Shown piece by piece: positions 23,886 to 36,775 of a DNA stretch of 64,000 bases (positions are counted from its first letter, which is position 1; each line of letters starts with the position of its first letter). The notes beneath the pieces were generated by a model. That model saw only the letters and a list, made by a program, of their open reading frames with translations. It made no database searches and was not told the DNA's origin. Source of the stretch: Dichetophora obliterata. Taxonomy: Eukaryota; Arthropoda; Insecta; Diptera; Sciomyzidae. The position numbers and the translations under genes were made by a program. The DNA is taken from NCBI GenBank assembly GCA_963920525.1, contig OY986437.1, positions 99,357,223 to 99,421,222 of the forward strand, written 5' to 3'.

Positions 23886-24944
23886 AGATTTTGTGTTAAT
23901 ACACACATTGTTGTGGAATCTTTACAAGTTGTACTACTTTGATGACGACACTTTGTATGGTAGATTGGCGGAGTTTTTATACGATTTTGCCAAATTTTAA
24001 TGAGTAGAAAAATAAAGAAAACTTAAACTTACAGTTTTTTTTATTTTGATGTTTCAATAGTCTGCTGAGCGCACTATACAAGGTGTTAAAGCTAGGAGTG
24101 GTCAAAAGTATGGCTCTTAGATGCCACCAAAAAGTGATACGTTAAGTGACACAAAATAGTAGTGGTTTTTACCTGCATCAATATAAACGAAAGAAACTGC
24201 AAGTGTGCACGAGTTTTTATGAAAGTTTTTTTAATATAATCTTTTTAATTATTTTTATACAAAACATAATATGATACCTTACTTAATGTGCGTTATGTAA
24301 CAGGTTTTTAACTTCAAAGAAGTGCAAAAATTTTATAGTTTTATATATTTAATTGAACCAGAAAAACATATATAGTGTAATTCAGGTCAGTTATAAACGA
24401 AAACTGAAAAATTTGAATTAAACTTTGTATTATACGAGTATTTATTATACTTATACTTAACAATTTTTAACTTTTTTCACGATTTTTCAACTTTTTTTGC
24501 ATTCGTCTTGTTTGCTGCCATTTTTTTAGATTCAAATTGAGATCTGACAATATTTAGAAGATGATAGACAAAAAATTGCATTTGCATGTAAATTTTGCAT
24601 CATCCGTTTAGATTAAATAATTTTTTTAACATGTAAATACGTATAGGAATGATAATGTGTTTACCGGAAACGAAATTTGTAGACTAGTGTTATTTATCCA
24701 AACATGTCTATATATAAGAGAACTGCTATTATTTCATTCGCAACTAAAAGGTGTGTAAAAGTATAGATTAAATGGAAAAAAAAAATTCGTGTACATAAAA
24801 ATAGTATTTCTTAGTTTTGTGAACCGAGTTATTTGAGAAGCATGTAGAAAAGAGAGTTGGGTCAGCGTGTCATTTTTGATACATTGCTTCAAATGTTTCA
24901 CCATAGAAATATGGCGCTGAAGTTGGTGTGCTTAAAAAATAAAA

Positions 24945-25055
24945 AAAAATTTCGATATTAAAATACCTTAAGTTTGATGATGTCACTTCGTATAAAGAAT
25001 GGGCGTTGTGTTTAAACAATTTCGCCAGAGGTCAAATGCAGAACACGTTTATGCT
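24945..25055 (+). repeat. Dispersed repeat, copy 2 of 2
   Basis: Same-strand match to 23739-23885, including GATGATGTCACTTCGTATAA and GGTCAAATGCAGAACACG. The roughly 1.1 kb between the copies holds no recognisable gene. Confidence 0.75.
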
Positions 25056-27797
25056 ATATATCTATTTCGCGTAAAAACTAGACAAATTATCCAAAGACGT
25101 TTATTTTGGTAAATGATGACATTATATATGACATTATAAATAATTTTTAAAAAAATATTAAAATCGGTCGATCAGTTTGTTTGAAGAAGTGTTTCCCGTT
25201 TTGAAAAAGTATGTTTCGAGCAAAACGCGTTTAGAGTTACTCCGGTAGTTAAAGTTACTCTGGCGCACCGGGCACGAAGCGCTATAGAATCTGTATTATA
25301 AGTGGGATTGATTTGATTGATTTTTTACATATATAGTAATAGTTTTACAACAATAATTAATTAAAAGAAATTCTATTTTCAAAAAATTGTTTGCCTAAGA
25401 CTTCCCTTAAGTAACATATAATTTTTCAGTCGCGGTAGATTTTTTGGCGGAAATGCCCACATGGGTCTTTCTTTTACAAATCTCACACCTTCCAGGATTT
25501 GATGTCTCAGATTCGGCCAAAAATTTTTGTAAATTTTCTTTATGTAAAATAAATTTACACGTGTATCGGGATTTCTCTCAAAGAAATTTTTTACGGTATA
25601 CCATTAGGTCAAAATTGTGAAAAATGGCAAAATTTTGTTAATGTCTGTGTTACTTAAATCGCAATATCTCAAAAATATGCTATTCCGATTTAGCTTATTT
25701 TGAACCCGTTGGATAGATAATTTGTTATACTTAAATTCCACAGTAAAATTTATTTTTTTACAGTTTAAAGTACATGTATAAAAATGTAATTAACTTTTCA
25801 AATGTTGTCTTCATGCTCGTCTCCAGGGGTAAATTACATTTTTGAGAGCACCAATGAATTCGCCATGCATTTCTGCAAAATACAAATTGTCGAAAAAATG
25901 GAAAGATTTTTCTTAGATATTTCTTAGATATTAGATAAATTTTTGTTTGCCGCCTGCTATAGGTGTATTAAGGCGCCTCACGCTCCATAGAAAAAAAACG
26001 TTGTTCGGCACAAATGCTCAAAATAATCCTTGGCTTATGTTATGCTGATTCCCAAAATATTTCTACTCTAGTTATAGCCATCCGTGAGCTGGAATGGTAT
26101 TAAATAGCCTCAAAAAATCGAGTTTAGTCATTCGCTAGAGTTAAAATATTTGATATATAATCATCAGAAATCCTCAGCCACTGTAAAGCTTTTGCTTCCA
26201 ACAGTAAGAGAAGGCCAAAAGTATGCTTTTTCCAAAAAAAATTATAAAATTGACATTTAAAGCCTTTTTGTGTACTTTTTCGCGCCAGTTCGTGCAGTAA
26301 TTAAAAAAAAGTGAACAATGCCACTCAGGTGAGTTATTTTGTTTTATAAACCTTAAGAAAAAAAAATATAATTAAAAAAGTGCATTAGGATAAAGTGGAA
26401 CGCCTACGCTACGAAATAAAAATGTTCCAATTTATCATTTTTTCTACTTTTTTTTAGATTATTTTTATATTTCTCTACTTACTATTTCTCTTACTCATAT
26501 CTCTACTTTTTTATTTCTCCACACCCAAATCCTTTAGATTTTTTTTTAAACTTCAGAGTTTACCGTCTAATATTAATACAAGCTCCTGCAGAAAATTTCA
26601 AAAGCTAAAATCAACGGGTTCTGTCAGTGAGCATTAATGGGTTAATGTGTATATGGGCAAGCTTGCGAGCTAGCGACACATGCATGTACCATACATTACT
26701 TACAGACAATGAACAAACATCGATAGAATCACGTTACAAGTAATGATATCACCAGTAGAGGAATACCTAACAAAATTGCAGACAAGCCTAGAAAAAATTC
26801 TTTTGCATTTATTTACTGTCAAAAAACAGTCATGTCTTATAAAAATGGCAAAAGAATGCATTGCTATATGAGATTTTTCAAAAAATTATGCTTTTGTTTT
26901 TCAGGATGTTGTCCAAGGCATTCACTGGAATAACATTCACTGGATTCATACATTTGATATTTTATTTAAAGAAAGTAGTGTCGAAATAAAAATTACTAGT
27001 TTTGTAATCATATCTGACTGTTTAAATCAATACATCAATTATGTCTGCGCATTTGTTACAGAAGCATTTAATTAGATTTCTTTTTGTTAAGATTGTTACT
27101 AAGATTTTGCGTGCGACTCAAGTTAACATTATCATATATTCATTATTTAATATTTGCACTCTACCCGATTCAAATTTTTTTTGCGCCAGTTTCTTGTTTC
27201 ACATTCCTTTTGTTTTTTTTTTTTTGTTACATTTTATACTTTAAGTTCAAAGATAAATGAACTGTTTTTTATAAGTACCCACTCTGTATTTATTTTTTTT
27301 TTTTCTTTTGAAATGTGTGCGATTGTGAATTTTTGATGACTCGTTCCTGCTTTGACTAACTTGTTTTTGCATTGGATTTCTGTTTAAATTGAGATGCATT
27401 TTGTGATGTTGCAGTTTTTATGTTGGATTTGGTTGTTATGGTTGTAGTTGTGCTTGCAATTATTAATAGGATTATTAACATTTCTAAGAATGCTAGCTTA
27501 ATTGATTTAGTGACATTTTGAAAATAAAGATATGAATATAAAATATATTTCTTTTAAAATTGTTATTAACTTTCATCAACTTAATACTCATTATTAGCAG
27601 AGTTTTGCTTAAATTAAGGATTCAATTCGAAATTAAAAAAAGAAAAGATCAATTAAAAGTCAGAAAGTATCATTTGAATATCCGAAAAGAACAAAAAAAA
27701 TTCAGATTTCCATGAGGAATTTAGAATTCACCAATTTTAATTCAGAAAAACCAAGTTATGATTTATGAAAATGCTTATGGTAATGGTAGTAATAGAT
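25056..27797. other. No gene recognised; old repeat similarity
   Basis: The stretch is AT-rich. Around 25960-26200, blocks such as ATTCCCAAAATATTT, GTTATAGCCA and AGTTAAAATATTTGATA resemble 62570-62680, which suggests an old dispersed repeat. At 26315-26332 an ATG is followed by a good splice-donor string (CAGGTGAGT), but no exon could be supported. Confidence 0.4.
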
Positions 27798-27798
27798 A

Positions 27799-28550
27799 AT
27801 GGTACTGGTAATGGTAATGGTAATGGTAATTGTTAAGGTTATGGCTATGGTTATGGTTATGGTTATGGTTATGGTTATGGTTATGGTTATGGTTATGGTT
27901 ATGGTTATGGTTATGGTTATGGTTATGGTTATGGTTATGGTTATGGTTATGGTTATGGTTATGGTTATGGTTATGGTTATGGTTATGGTTATGGTTATGG
28001 TTATGGTTATGGTTATGGTTATGGTTATGGTTATGGTTATGGTTATGGTTATGGTTATGGTTATGGTTATGGTTATGGTTATGGTTATGGTTATGGTTAT
28101 GGTTATGGTTATGGTTATGGTTATGGTTATGGTTATGGTTATGGTTATGGTTATGGTTATGGTTATGGTTATGGTTATGGTTATGGTTATGGTTATGGTT
28201 ATGGTTATGGTTATGGTTATGGTTATGGTTATGGTTATGGTTATGGTTATGGTTATGGTTATGGTTATGGTTATGGTTATGGTTATGGTTATGGTTATGG
28301 TTATGGTTATGGTTATGGTTATGGTTATGGTTATGGTTATGGTTATGGTTATGGTTATGGTTATGGTTATGGTTATGGTTATGGTTATGGTTATGGTTAT
28401 GGTTATGGTTATGGTTATGGTTATGATTATGGTTATGGTTATGGTTATGGTTATGGTTATGGTTATGGTTATGGTTATGGTTATGGTTATGGTTATGGTT
28501 ATGGTTATGGTAATGGTAATGGTAATGATGATGGTGATGGTAATGGCAAT
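27799..28550. repeat. 6-bp satellite TATGGT
   Basis: About 112 copies of TATGGT run from about 27838 to 28510 with a single visible change (A at 28426). At both ends the array passes into GGTAAT units and then into imperfect GATGGT/AATGGC units. Long open frames encoding Met-Val, Leu-Trp or Ile-Thr repeats result simply from the 6-base period and are not genes. Confidence 0.98.
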
Positions 28551-28559
28551 GATCATTTC

Positions 28560-29155
28560 AAATTAAATTTTTTGGTTTCAATTAATATTTTCTGAATTTC
28601 AATTGATTTTTTCTGAATTTTAATTTATTTCTGAATTTCAGTTGATATTTTCTAAATAGCGAATAGTGTTTTTGGCTTTCAATTTACCTTTTCTAAATTC
28701 TAAATGAAATTTCTAAATTTCGGTTGATCATTTCTGAATTTCAAATGTATTTGATCTTTTTTTTTAATTACATTTGAAAATGTTATAGAAACTGGAATAC
28801 AACTTTAAAAAAAAGGAATTTGGCTTTTGGGATTAACACAAAAGTTTTTATATCAATGTTTGAGTTATCAACACTACGTCAAAATTCAAATTCTGCCAGA
28901 AAATTTCTAAAACATAAGATTGAGAATTTCATAAACAGTTGCAAGCATCAAGAACTTTATGTAAATAAGCATATGTATAATATATCTTTAAACACTTTGA
29001 CTCGATAGGTTCTGATAAAAACTTAAAGCAAAAAATTTTAACATTTTTTATTCGGTCGAAAAAAATTGTACATTCATTGCAGAAACTTTGAAAAAATTTG
29101 TATTCATTGGTGTTACGAAAACCAACAATTTTAAAAATCTTTTTGAAATTGACAG
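28560..29155. other. No gene recognised
   Basis: AT-rich, with several AATTTCTGAATTTTAATTGA-like phrases (28575-28760) that also occur at 23440-23690 and look like a diffuse low-complexity repeat. Nothing else is supported. Confidence 0.45.
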
Positions 29156-29268
29156 ATTTCATTTTGGTGTCATAGAAACCGATTATCGATTTAGAAATTG
29201 GTTTCATTTACGAAATTAGTTTTGTGTTTCCTAATCAGTAATCGGTTTCTATGACACCAAAATGAAAT
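29156..29268. repeat. Perfect 30-bp inverted repeat with 53-base loop
   Basis: ATTTCATTTTGGTGTCATAG starts the left arm at 29156-29185; the exact reverse complement occupies 29239-29268. The transcript would form a long perfect hairpin. It may be a tiny MITE, but flanking duplications are not evident. Confidence 0.85.
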
Positions 29269-31956
29269 ATGTGTCGGTTTAGTAACTCAAAACGTAAAAG
29301 CTATAACAAACTTAATGTGGTTGAGAAAATTCTTAATTATGTTACTTATAAAAGCCGCTTAAAAGCTCAAGAAAAGGAAAGGAACAGTTATGCATTTTCT
29401 ATTTATTGTAGAGGCAACATTTTGCAAAATACTACTTTTTTGTTTGTCACTCTTTAACTAAGCAACAACAACAACTACAACATTTATTGATAAGCGTATT
29501 TTGTGCGCTGATAGTGAATGACTTTTTTTTCGTTGTTGTTGGTGGTCTTTCTTTTTGCTACTCTTTATCACTTCAACGAGAGGGAGAGTTTTAAAGGCTC
29601 TTATCAAGTTCTCACATGGTTGTTGTTATTGAAGTTGATGTTGATGTCTTTTATTATAGTTGTATAGTTTTGGGGGATTTTGATAAGATACCCACACACT
29701 CTCGAACTGACAAACATTCGCACAACTACAGTTAATTCGGGTGAGATAGTTACTATAACAAGTGCCAAATGAGAGCTAGGTACATGGCCTTGGCTTTGGT
29801 CATGATTATCGCTTGAGGTATCATAAAATAACAGCATTGAAAAAAAGAGGCAAACCTCTTAACACATGTTAACTCTAACACATGTGTGACCATTTTAGTT
29901 ATTATGCTCTATGAGTGGAAATTTTTCAGCGAAGTAATAATTAAAGTAGCCAGAGTTAATATAATTAGTGCAAAATTTAGCTAAATCTTTTAAATTCTCA
30001 TAATTCACCAATTCTTTCTCTTAATATTGGAACCTCTATTTGAGAAAAAACGAATCGCTTAATCAAAGTGCATCCGTCGCTTCGAACTTGGCTTTGCCAG
30101 CAAACGTTGCTTTTCTTTTGCACCCAAATGTAACTTAAAGCCGAGTGCGTTGTACGTCACATAGTGGGCCATTTGACTGATTAAGGCGGCCAAAATTACT
30201 GTATTGATAAATAGTTTCTATTTGAACCAACAATTTTCTTTAATTTTCAATCCTGTATGACCATTTTTTATTAGATTTTTTCTTATAAGATATTATGTAG
30301 ATCTGCAATTTCAAGCCATCAGACAAATTTTCGTGAAGTTTAGGAGTTGTACCATTTTAATATAGTCGCTTTGTATGGGAGGTAGGTGTACTTCCAGAGG
30401 TGTAGCTAGAAGATTTGTCGCTCAGGGCGGATCCCGTATGCCATCCATTTAAATAAAAAACTGATTTACCAAAACTAGAATAAATATAAAAACATTCAGG
30501 TAATTTTTTTCTTGAACTTCTCCTTCAATGAGGTTTAACTCCTATAAACCTAAATAAAAGCTTCTTTCACAACATCAATAACAGTTTACTTTGTTGCAAT
30601 ATATTGAATTGCCTAAATGTTCGAAATTGCACATTTCTTCACAAACTCATAAAATATAAGACGCAAACATATCTTTATTAACAATTTGCAATTTTTTTTC
30701 AGTTGCAAGGAAGTTAAATGCATTTAAGACTAAATTTTAACTTTCTTAACTCAACATGATTATTTTTTATTAACGCCATCAGATTATGAAATGCATTACC
30801 AACCAAATTAAAATCAATAGTCGCAGAAACAAACTTCAATTAGGCCATTTTCAAACACTACTCCAAAAAAAATTTCGGTTCATAAAAAAAAAAATCTATT
30901 CTTTTTTCTCTTTACCTAATATATACCTTTCTTTCTTTTCTTTTGCTCATTTATATTTTAAACTCAAATCATTCCTCAAAAGCTCTAAAAAATGTAATAT
31001 TGTACTTATCTATTTTTATATATTTGTGTCTTTTATTTAATTTAACATAACATGTGTTTAACAATGATGAAATTTTTAAATTATAAGTTTTCAACAATAT
31101 GATTTTGTATCTTTTTTTTTTTGAATATTTTTTTCTTTAGCTTAAATTATAATATTTGTTAAATAATTACAAATAATTATTCTTTTTGAATTCAATATGT
31201 GAAATTATGCTTCTTTGTACCTTAAAAGAACTTTTTTCTTAGTGTACTTACAATAAGAAATAAATACAACAAATAAATTGGCAACGGCAGTGCTAAGAAA
31301 ATTTTTCGCAACATAATTACAATTAAGGAATTGTAGGATTTACTTTTAAATAAATTGAAATAGTCACTATTATTAATAATATAGGTTAAATTCTAATGGG
31401 TTTAGTTTCGCATTTTTGACCAATTCCGTATATTTGTCAATTTGTTTGAAACGACATGAAGAATAGAGACGTTGCTTTAATATCAATTGAAACAAAGAAA
31501 TTATGAAACAATATTGTTTACACAAAAACTATTGAAATTCTGTCAAGACAAATTGTTTCCTGTACCTTTCCCAACAATTAGAGGTAAAATAAGTAAACCG
31601 ATTGAAAATTACCAAGCCCATATTGAAGTTAAGCAAATGCAGTGAAAAACGCGTTTAAATTTTTCTCTTCGTATTGAGCATCTGAATAAATTTCGATCCA
31701 TAACGATTTCTATAAATTTTATATCGATTTCATCATTTAACGCAAATGGTAACATTGATTGAATTTTTCGTAATTAGTAAGATATACTAAAGAATTTTTC
31801 TATAACTGTGTCTTTTTTTGTAGGTAACCCTCCGCCCTCAAAAAAGTGCTCCTCGAGGCAGACTGACACATCTTAGCTTCGAGCCTGCGTGGTTCTTATC
31901 CGGTTCTGCTCAAGATTGTACCAGACCCTTATTTTAAACAGACAAGCAGTCCAACC
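29269..31956. other. No gene recognised
   Basis: AT-rich spacer with no transposase or host protein motif. At about 30400, CAGAGGTGTAGCTAGAAG resembles a DNA-transposon end and the sequence at 62457, but no partner end was found. A less AT-rich patch at 31825-31950 has no recognisable content. Confidence 0.4.
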
Positions 31957-32420
31957 GGCTTCCAGAAATAACACCTAACGTTTTAACTCCTAATGTAAGA
32001 ACTCCTAACGGTTAATGAAATAATTCTTAATGTTCGAAGATGAACTAATTCCTGACATCGTGTGAAATAAGACCTAACGCAAAAATGAAATAAATCCTAG
32101 TATTCAGGAGTATGTTCATTGTGAAATATAACCTAAGCGAAAAACATGAATTAAGTTCTAACTTCCAGAATATAAAAAAAGCAATTGTGTGTGAAAAAAA
32201 AGCATGGGTATTATGTCCGTATAACCCAAATGGAGTTTTTTGTGGTAAAACGAATTTCCCTCAAAAAATTAGGTATTATTTCATTTTGAAAAATAGTCCC
32301 TAATATAAAGGAGTTTTTTCATGTGCTTCTTAATACTACTAAATTTGTATGAGAAGTTTAATGAGTTATTTCATAGTTTTTTGTTAGGAGTTATTTCTTT
32401 AGGAGTTATTTCCGAGAGTT
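31957..32420. mobile_element. Foldback-like element, copy 1 (diverged)
   Basis: The left arm (31957-32110) has tandem AACTCCTAACG-like units, the right arm (32360-32420) the complementary TAGGAGTTATTTC units. The outermost sequence GGCTTCCAGAAATAAC resembles the start of the better copy at 33051. The interior (GTTCATTGTGAAATAT, ATGAATTAAGT) also matches that copy. No gene is present and the ends are too diverged for a target duplication. Confidence 0.6.
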
Positions 32421-33050
32421 TTATGCTAGTGGCAGATGGACATTGCTTAATTGACTCAGAGGTTTATTTTATTTTAATCAAGAATATATTATATGCTTTT
32501 TTTATAAACTCTACTCCTTCAAAATGTTGTTTCAAACGAAGTAATAAAATGTATTAATGTTATTTTGAAAGCTAAGTTCATAAAGAAAAAAGTACAGCCA
32601 TGAAATAGAGCATAATGCAAAAATTTCAAGTATTCAGAAGGTTTTCCTAAAAAACTTACAAAAAATACACACTTTTAAAAAAACAATTACTTTGTTAAAA
32701 TGAAAACTTTTTCAACTTAAACACCTTACTTATGTTTCTGCATACTTGCTTCAAAAGAGTGCGTTTAATTTTCTTAAATATGCTAAAAATATTTAAGATT
32801 CTTAATAATAATTTCTCTAAATAGCAAGCAAGTAGCACTGCTGAGGGTCTAAAAAAATGATAAATTTGATGAAAAACTAATGAAAATCTTTTACATAAGG
32901 CGAAGAACTCTAAAAGTGTATTCATACACTATTAACCCTTTCAATGGCTAGGCTAAACTAAGAAAATACATTTTTTGAGGTCCTATCACTTAGGTAATAA
33001 AACGATGAAAAACATATCTTTGATTTTAACCTGTGCTATTTACGTTTTGC

Positions 33051-33890
33051 AAGGCTCCGCAAAATAACTCCTAACGAAATAAGTCCTAACGAAATAACTC
33101 CGAATGAAAGAACTCCTAACAATAAATAAAATAAGTCCTAACGTTGAAAGATGAAATAACTCCTAACGCCTGATGAAATAAGACCTAAAAAAAAGATGAA
33201 ATAAAACTTTAAATTTAGGAGCATGTTCATTATGAAATAAAACATAAACGGAAATTATGAATTAAGTCCTAATTTTCAGAATATTAAAAAACTGGTTTTT
33301 TTACCAAAAAAAAAAAAATTGTGGTTCTTTTGGCTGCGAAAGCTAGCCGGGAAGGCTCTAGACCTCTGAAAAAATACACACAAAACGGAAAATTAAATAA
33401 CTGCCTAGCCGCGACCATAAAGCGAGCAGGGAAGGCTCTAGACCTCTAAAAACTGCACTGCAAAAGGGCACTGCAAAAGGACCCAAATTCGTTATCTTTT
33501 TTTAATATGAAATATTGCACCACTACATAAAATTATATTGGGCCGATAAAATGGTTTTCCTTTGTACGGAATTTTAAAATCACATTTCGTATTAGGGCAA
33601 ACCATTTGGGCTTTATACGGACATGCCCTTTTTTCGTTTTATGAGCATATTTCATAGAGCCATAGAAGTTAAATAACTCCTAACAATTCAACAAATCAGC
33701 AACTTTTTTGGAGTTATTACATAATGACAACAGTCAAAGATAAAATAATTCCTAACATTGGTGAAAGACCACCTAACACTTAGAAGTTCTTTCGTGTGAA
33801 ATAACTCCTAACTTTGTATGGGAAATTTTAGGAGTTATTTCATTCTTTTTGTTAGGAGTTTTTTCGTTAGGAGTTATATCGCGGAGCCTT
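33051..33890. mobile_element. Foldback-like element, copy 2
   Basis: Terminal AAGGCTCCGC (33051) and GCGGAGCCTT (ending 33890) are exact inverted repeats, flanked by TTTGC on both sides (33046-33050 and 33891-33895). Inside each end are tandem ATAACTCCTAACGAA units in opposite orientation (33060-33190 and 33660-33880), so the whole can fold back on itself. The centre has a direct repeat of GGGAAGGCTCTAGACCTCT about 80 bases apart (33351 and 33430). No gene is seen. Confidence 0.8.
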
Positions 33891-34256
33891 TTTGCTTGTA
33901 AAAGGAAAAAATTGTTTTGCTCCTGTTCGGCCCAAAATTTTTTTTTTTAATCCCTTAATGGTTTTCCAAGCCTTTAGATCTTTGTTTTTTAAACCCTGTT
34001 AATATTATTATCATAAAAGTCATAAAACAATACAAAATATAAGTTTGATTTTTGTCCGGTTGATTTTTTCTTATATGATAGCCAAAAAAAAACTTATTTG
34101 CTTTTCTTCAGCACAAAATTGAAAATGCAACTGACTTCAATGTAAAATATCTCTCTAAATTTATTTTTATCACATGATAAAAATTTGTCATATGATACAA
34201 CAATCTATCAGGTAGCCTTGACAACTACCTATTTTCTCATGAGCTGCGGTCAGCAT

Positions 34257-34376
34257 ATGTCAAACAAAAGAAAACTAAAAACATTTAGATACAAAAGATT
34301 TTTGATATCTCCATTTTGCATCAGTTGCCATAGCAACCATAGCATGCTGTCGTTTTGATTTTCTTTTGTTTGACAT
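34257..34376. repeat. Inverted repeat, ~25-bp arms
   Basis: ATGTCAAACAAAAGAAAA at 34257 is matched in inverted form by the sequence ending at 34376. About 70 bases separate the arms. It lies inside the possible TTAA element and may be part of it or a small MITE. Confidence 0.65.
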
Positions 34377-34509
34377 GCACTTTTATTATTATATTATGGG
34401 TTTTTCATAAAACCAAACGATTTGTTTTAGAAAAAAGCGTTGCAAAATAAAAATAAAAATTACCTTCTTACGTGGCCAATATATTGGGTAAATTCACTGA
34501 AAGGGTTAA

Positions 34510-36667
34510 ACTTGCGTGTTTGTTAAAATTTACTTTTGGCCGGCTAAATCGGAAAACTGCCCCATAGTGTGTCATGCTAAAATGCCATCGTCGTGTGGTT
34601 TTGTTGCTTATCAGAGAGTTTTCACAGCCGCTACACACATAACTGTGCTACACTGCAAGAATTATCACGGCAAAACTTTTGCTTCAAAATGAGCAAAACA
34701 AATGAATACTTGAACTTCGTGGCTGCGAAAGAGTGACTGACAAGAGCTTGGCTATCAACAGTAAGTGGCATGAAAAAAAAAAACAAAAATAAAAAAGTAC
34801 ATATTTAATATATATATATATATTAATATTGCTAATGCTTCAAAAAGCCTATGCAAAGCAAAAGGAGCACAGAAAAATCATGCTCTTCGATTGCTGCTTA
34901 GCTTATCGTCAAACTGATTGCCCTTAACTCGCAAAATTCGCGCACTAGACTTTTTATGCTCATGGCTACAAAAAACAAACTCTGTCTGGTTCTTGCAGAG
35001 ACAGTTCAGATAATAAAAAAAAACAAAAAATAAACTATAAAGCAATTTATATGACGTTTCAAAATTGTTTTTGACTGATTGGCGATAAGCTAATTTTATG
35101 CCCTTTTATTTAAAAAATGTTCAAAAATGCTGTTGGCTGTTAAAAAGTGTTTGTTTAAGACAAAAAACAAAATTATCCTTAAAGACGATTCACGTGTACG
35201 ATTCACTTTCATTTATAAGTGCAGGGAAAAAATACAATATTTTTATAAAATTAATAAATAATAAACTTTTACAGAGTACACTCAAAGTAGTTTTAAAATC
35301 ATAAGATTTAAAATTTAACTTAACTTTAGCCTGTAACGTGGGGTCACTGGTGGTGAATATCTCGTGAACGCGTAGCGCTAGTGACATTTACCTCGCACGA
35401 AAAAAATTTTTAGTTGCTGCGCTCACAGCTAGCATTGATTTCATCAGTTTATGTTCGGGCGTTGCTAAGTAAGGAGCGATTTAATTTGAAAACGACAGAA
35501 GTGACCCCACAGTTAAGCGAACGTTTGTAAAAATAAAAAAAAAGCAAAGTTTGTGCTCTTATTAGCGAAAAATAGTTTCTATAGTTTGTATATAATTGTT
35601 TGTTGAATTCATATAATAAATACTTTTTAATAGTTTTTATTGAAAAAAAAAACAAATAAACTTGTTATTACTGAACTTAAGCCCTAAAATACCAAATTGC
35701 TCCTACCTTAAAAATTGCCGATTTTGAGGATAAAAAATTAAGCATTTTATTTAATTTTTTAATATTTTTTTTTTATTATATTTAAGCTTATTTTATATAC
35801 ACTGTATGTATATTGTATTTAAGCTTATTTTCATGTTGATCTTTACTTAAATTCTTAAAAAAATGCCAGCTTTTTGAAAAAAAAGTGTTTTTTTGATAAT
35901 TTTTATTGCAGCAATTTTTTTATAATTAACTAATTAGTAAATAAAGCTATGAATCGTCAAATAGAAACACTAATCATCATGTAAAAATTGGCAGGACCCT
36001 AGGTGTGATTTAACTAGATAAATGAGGGCAAGACACGAGTGGCCGCACGTTACAGCGAAAGTAACAAAAAAACCACGTTACAGGGTAAAGGTTAAGACCC
36101 ATATTCTCTCATTGTTAGTATGTTTACTTGAATTTGCTTACTAATAGAATTAGAAAAGAAACTAGTTTAGAATTGCACAGAGCGAAACCAAGAAATGACT
36201 ACAAAAATGTCAATAGATTCCGATTTTCATTAGTTCCGAGAACAAAACCACTCGACTGATTTAGCTTAGATTAGTGTTGGGCAAAATCAACACATTTGCA
36301 CCGTGCGACCGAGCAAGCTAAGCGTGCTTGATAACTTCCTTTCTTAGCACATTTATTTTTGCACACTTTAGCAAATATGTGCTTCGATGTTATTATTTTT
36401 GTATTTTATTCTGAAATTTTTTTTTAAAAGTTGTAAACTATCCAAATAGTTTTAAATAGTAAAGGTTTTTAAAAATTTTTGCTCAAGTGAGAGCCGTTGA
36501 TAGAAGACTTATTATACATATAATCAGAAAAAACATTATAATTACAATATGTCTCTTAAAAAAAAAACCGCACTTAATAATGTAATGGGGTTCTCTCACA
36601 CAATAGCAATGCAATAGAATTTAAACACAAATTTGATAAGAAATAATTTTTTTAATTTGATAACAAA
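34510..36667. other. No gene recognised; one short inverted repeat
   Basis: AT-rich DNA. GTGGGGTCACT at 35338-35348 pairs with AGTGACCCCAC at 35500-35510, perhaps a 170-bp MITE, but no duplication confirms it. TAGTGTTGGGCAAAA at about 36273 resembles a transposon terminus without a partner. Confidence 0.4.
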
Positions 36668-36775
36668 TACAGGGTGGGCAAAAAGTTTCTTTCCTATTTA
36701 AAAAATTAAAAACTTTTTTTTAGTTAATATTTTATTTTTTTTTTATTTCGTATATCAAACTTTGGAAATTTTAAT

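Larger units (their letters stand above)
32936..34505. mobile_element. Possible piggyBac-type non-autonomous element
   Basis: TTAA at 32932-32935 is followed by CCCTTTCAATGG; at the other side CACTGAAAGGG (ending 34505) is followed by TTAA at 34506-34509. The nine terminal bases match at eight positions. No transposase is seen. If the foldback-like element at 33051-33890 is removed, about 725 bp remain. The short terminal match leaves room for coincidence. Confidence 0.5.

Noticed and set aside
24705..24745. A TATA box and TCATTC initiator
   Set aside because: Spacing is a little short and no exon follows.
27838..28510. Telomere-like identity for the TATGGT array
   Set aside because: The unit does not match the insect TTAGG telomere repeat and the array is internal.
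27756..28566. Open frames of up to 266 codons encoding Met-Val, Leu-Trp or Ile-Thr dipeptide repeats
   Set aside because: They follow from the 6-bp satellite period and have no start context or non-repeat domain.
36265..36300. A hAT-like terminus TAGTGTTGGGCAAAA
   Set aside because: No matching inverted end or transposase was found nearby.
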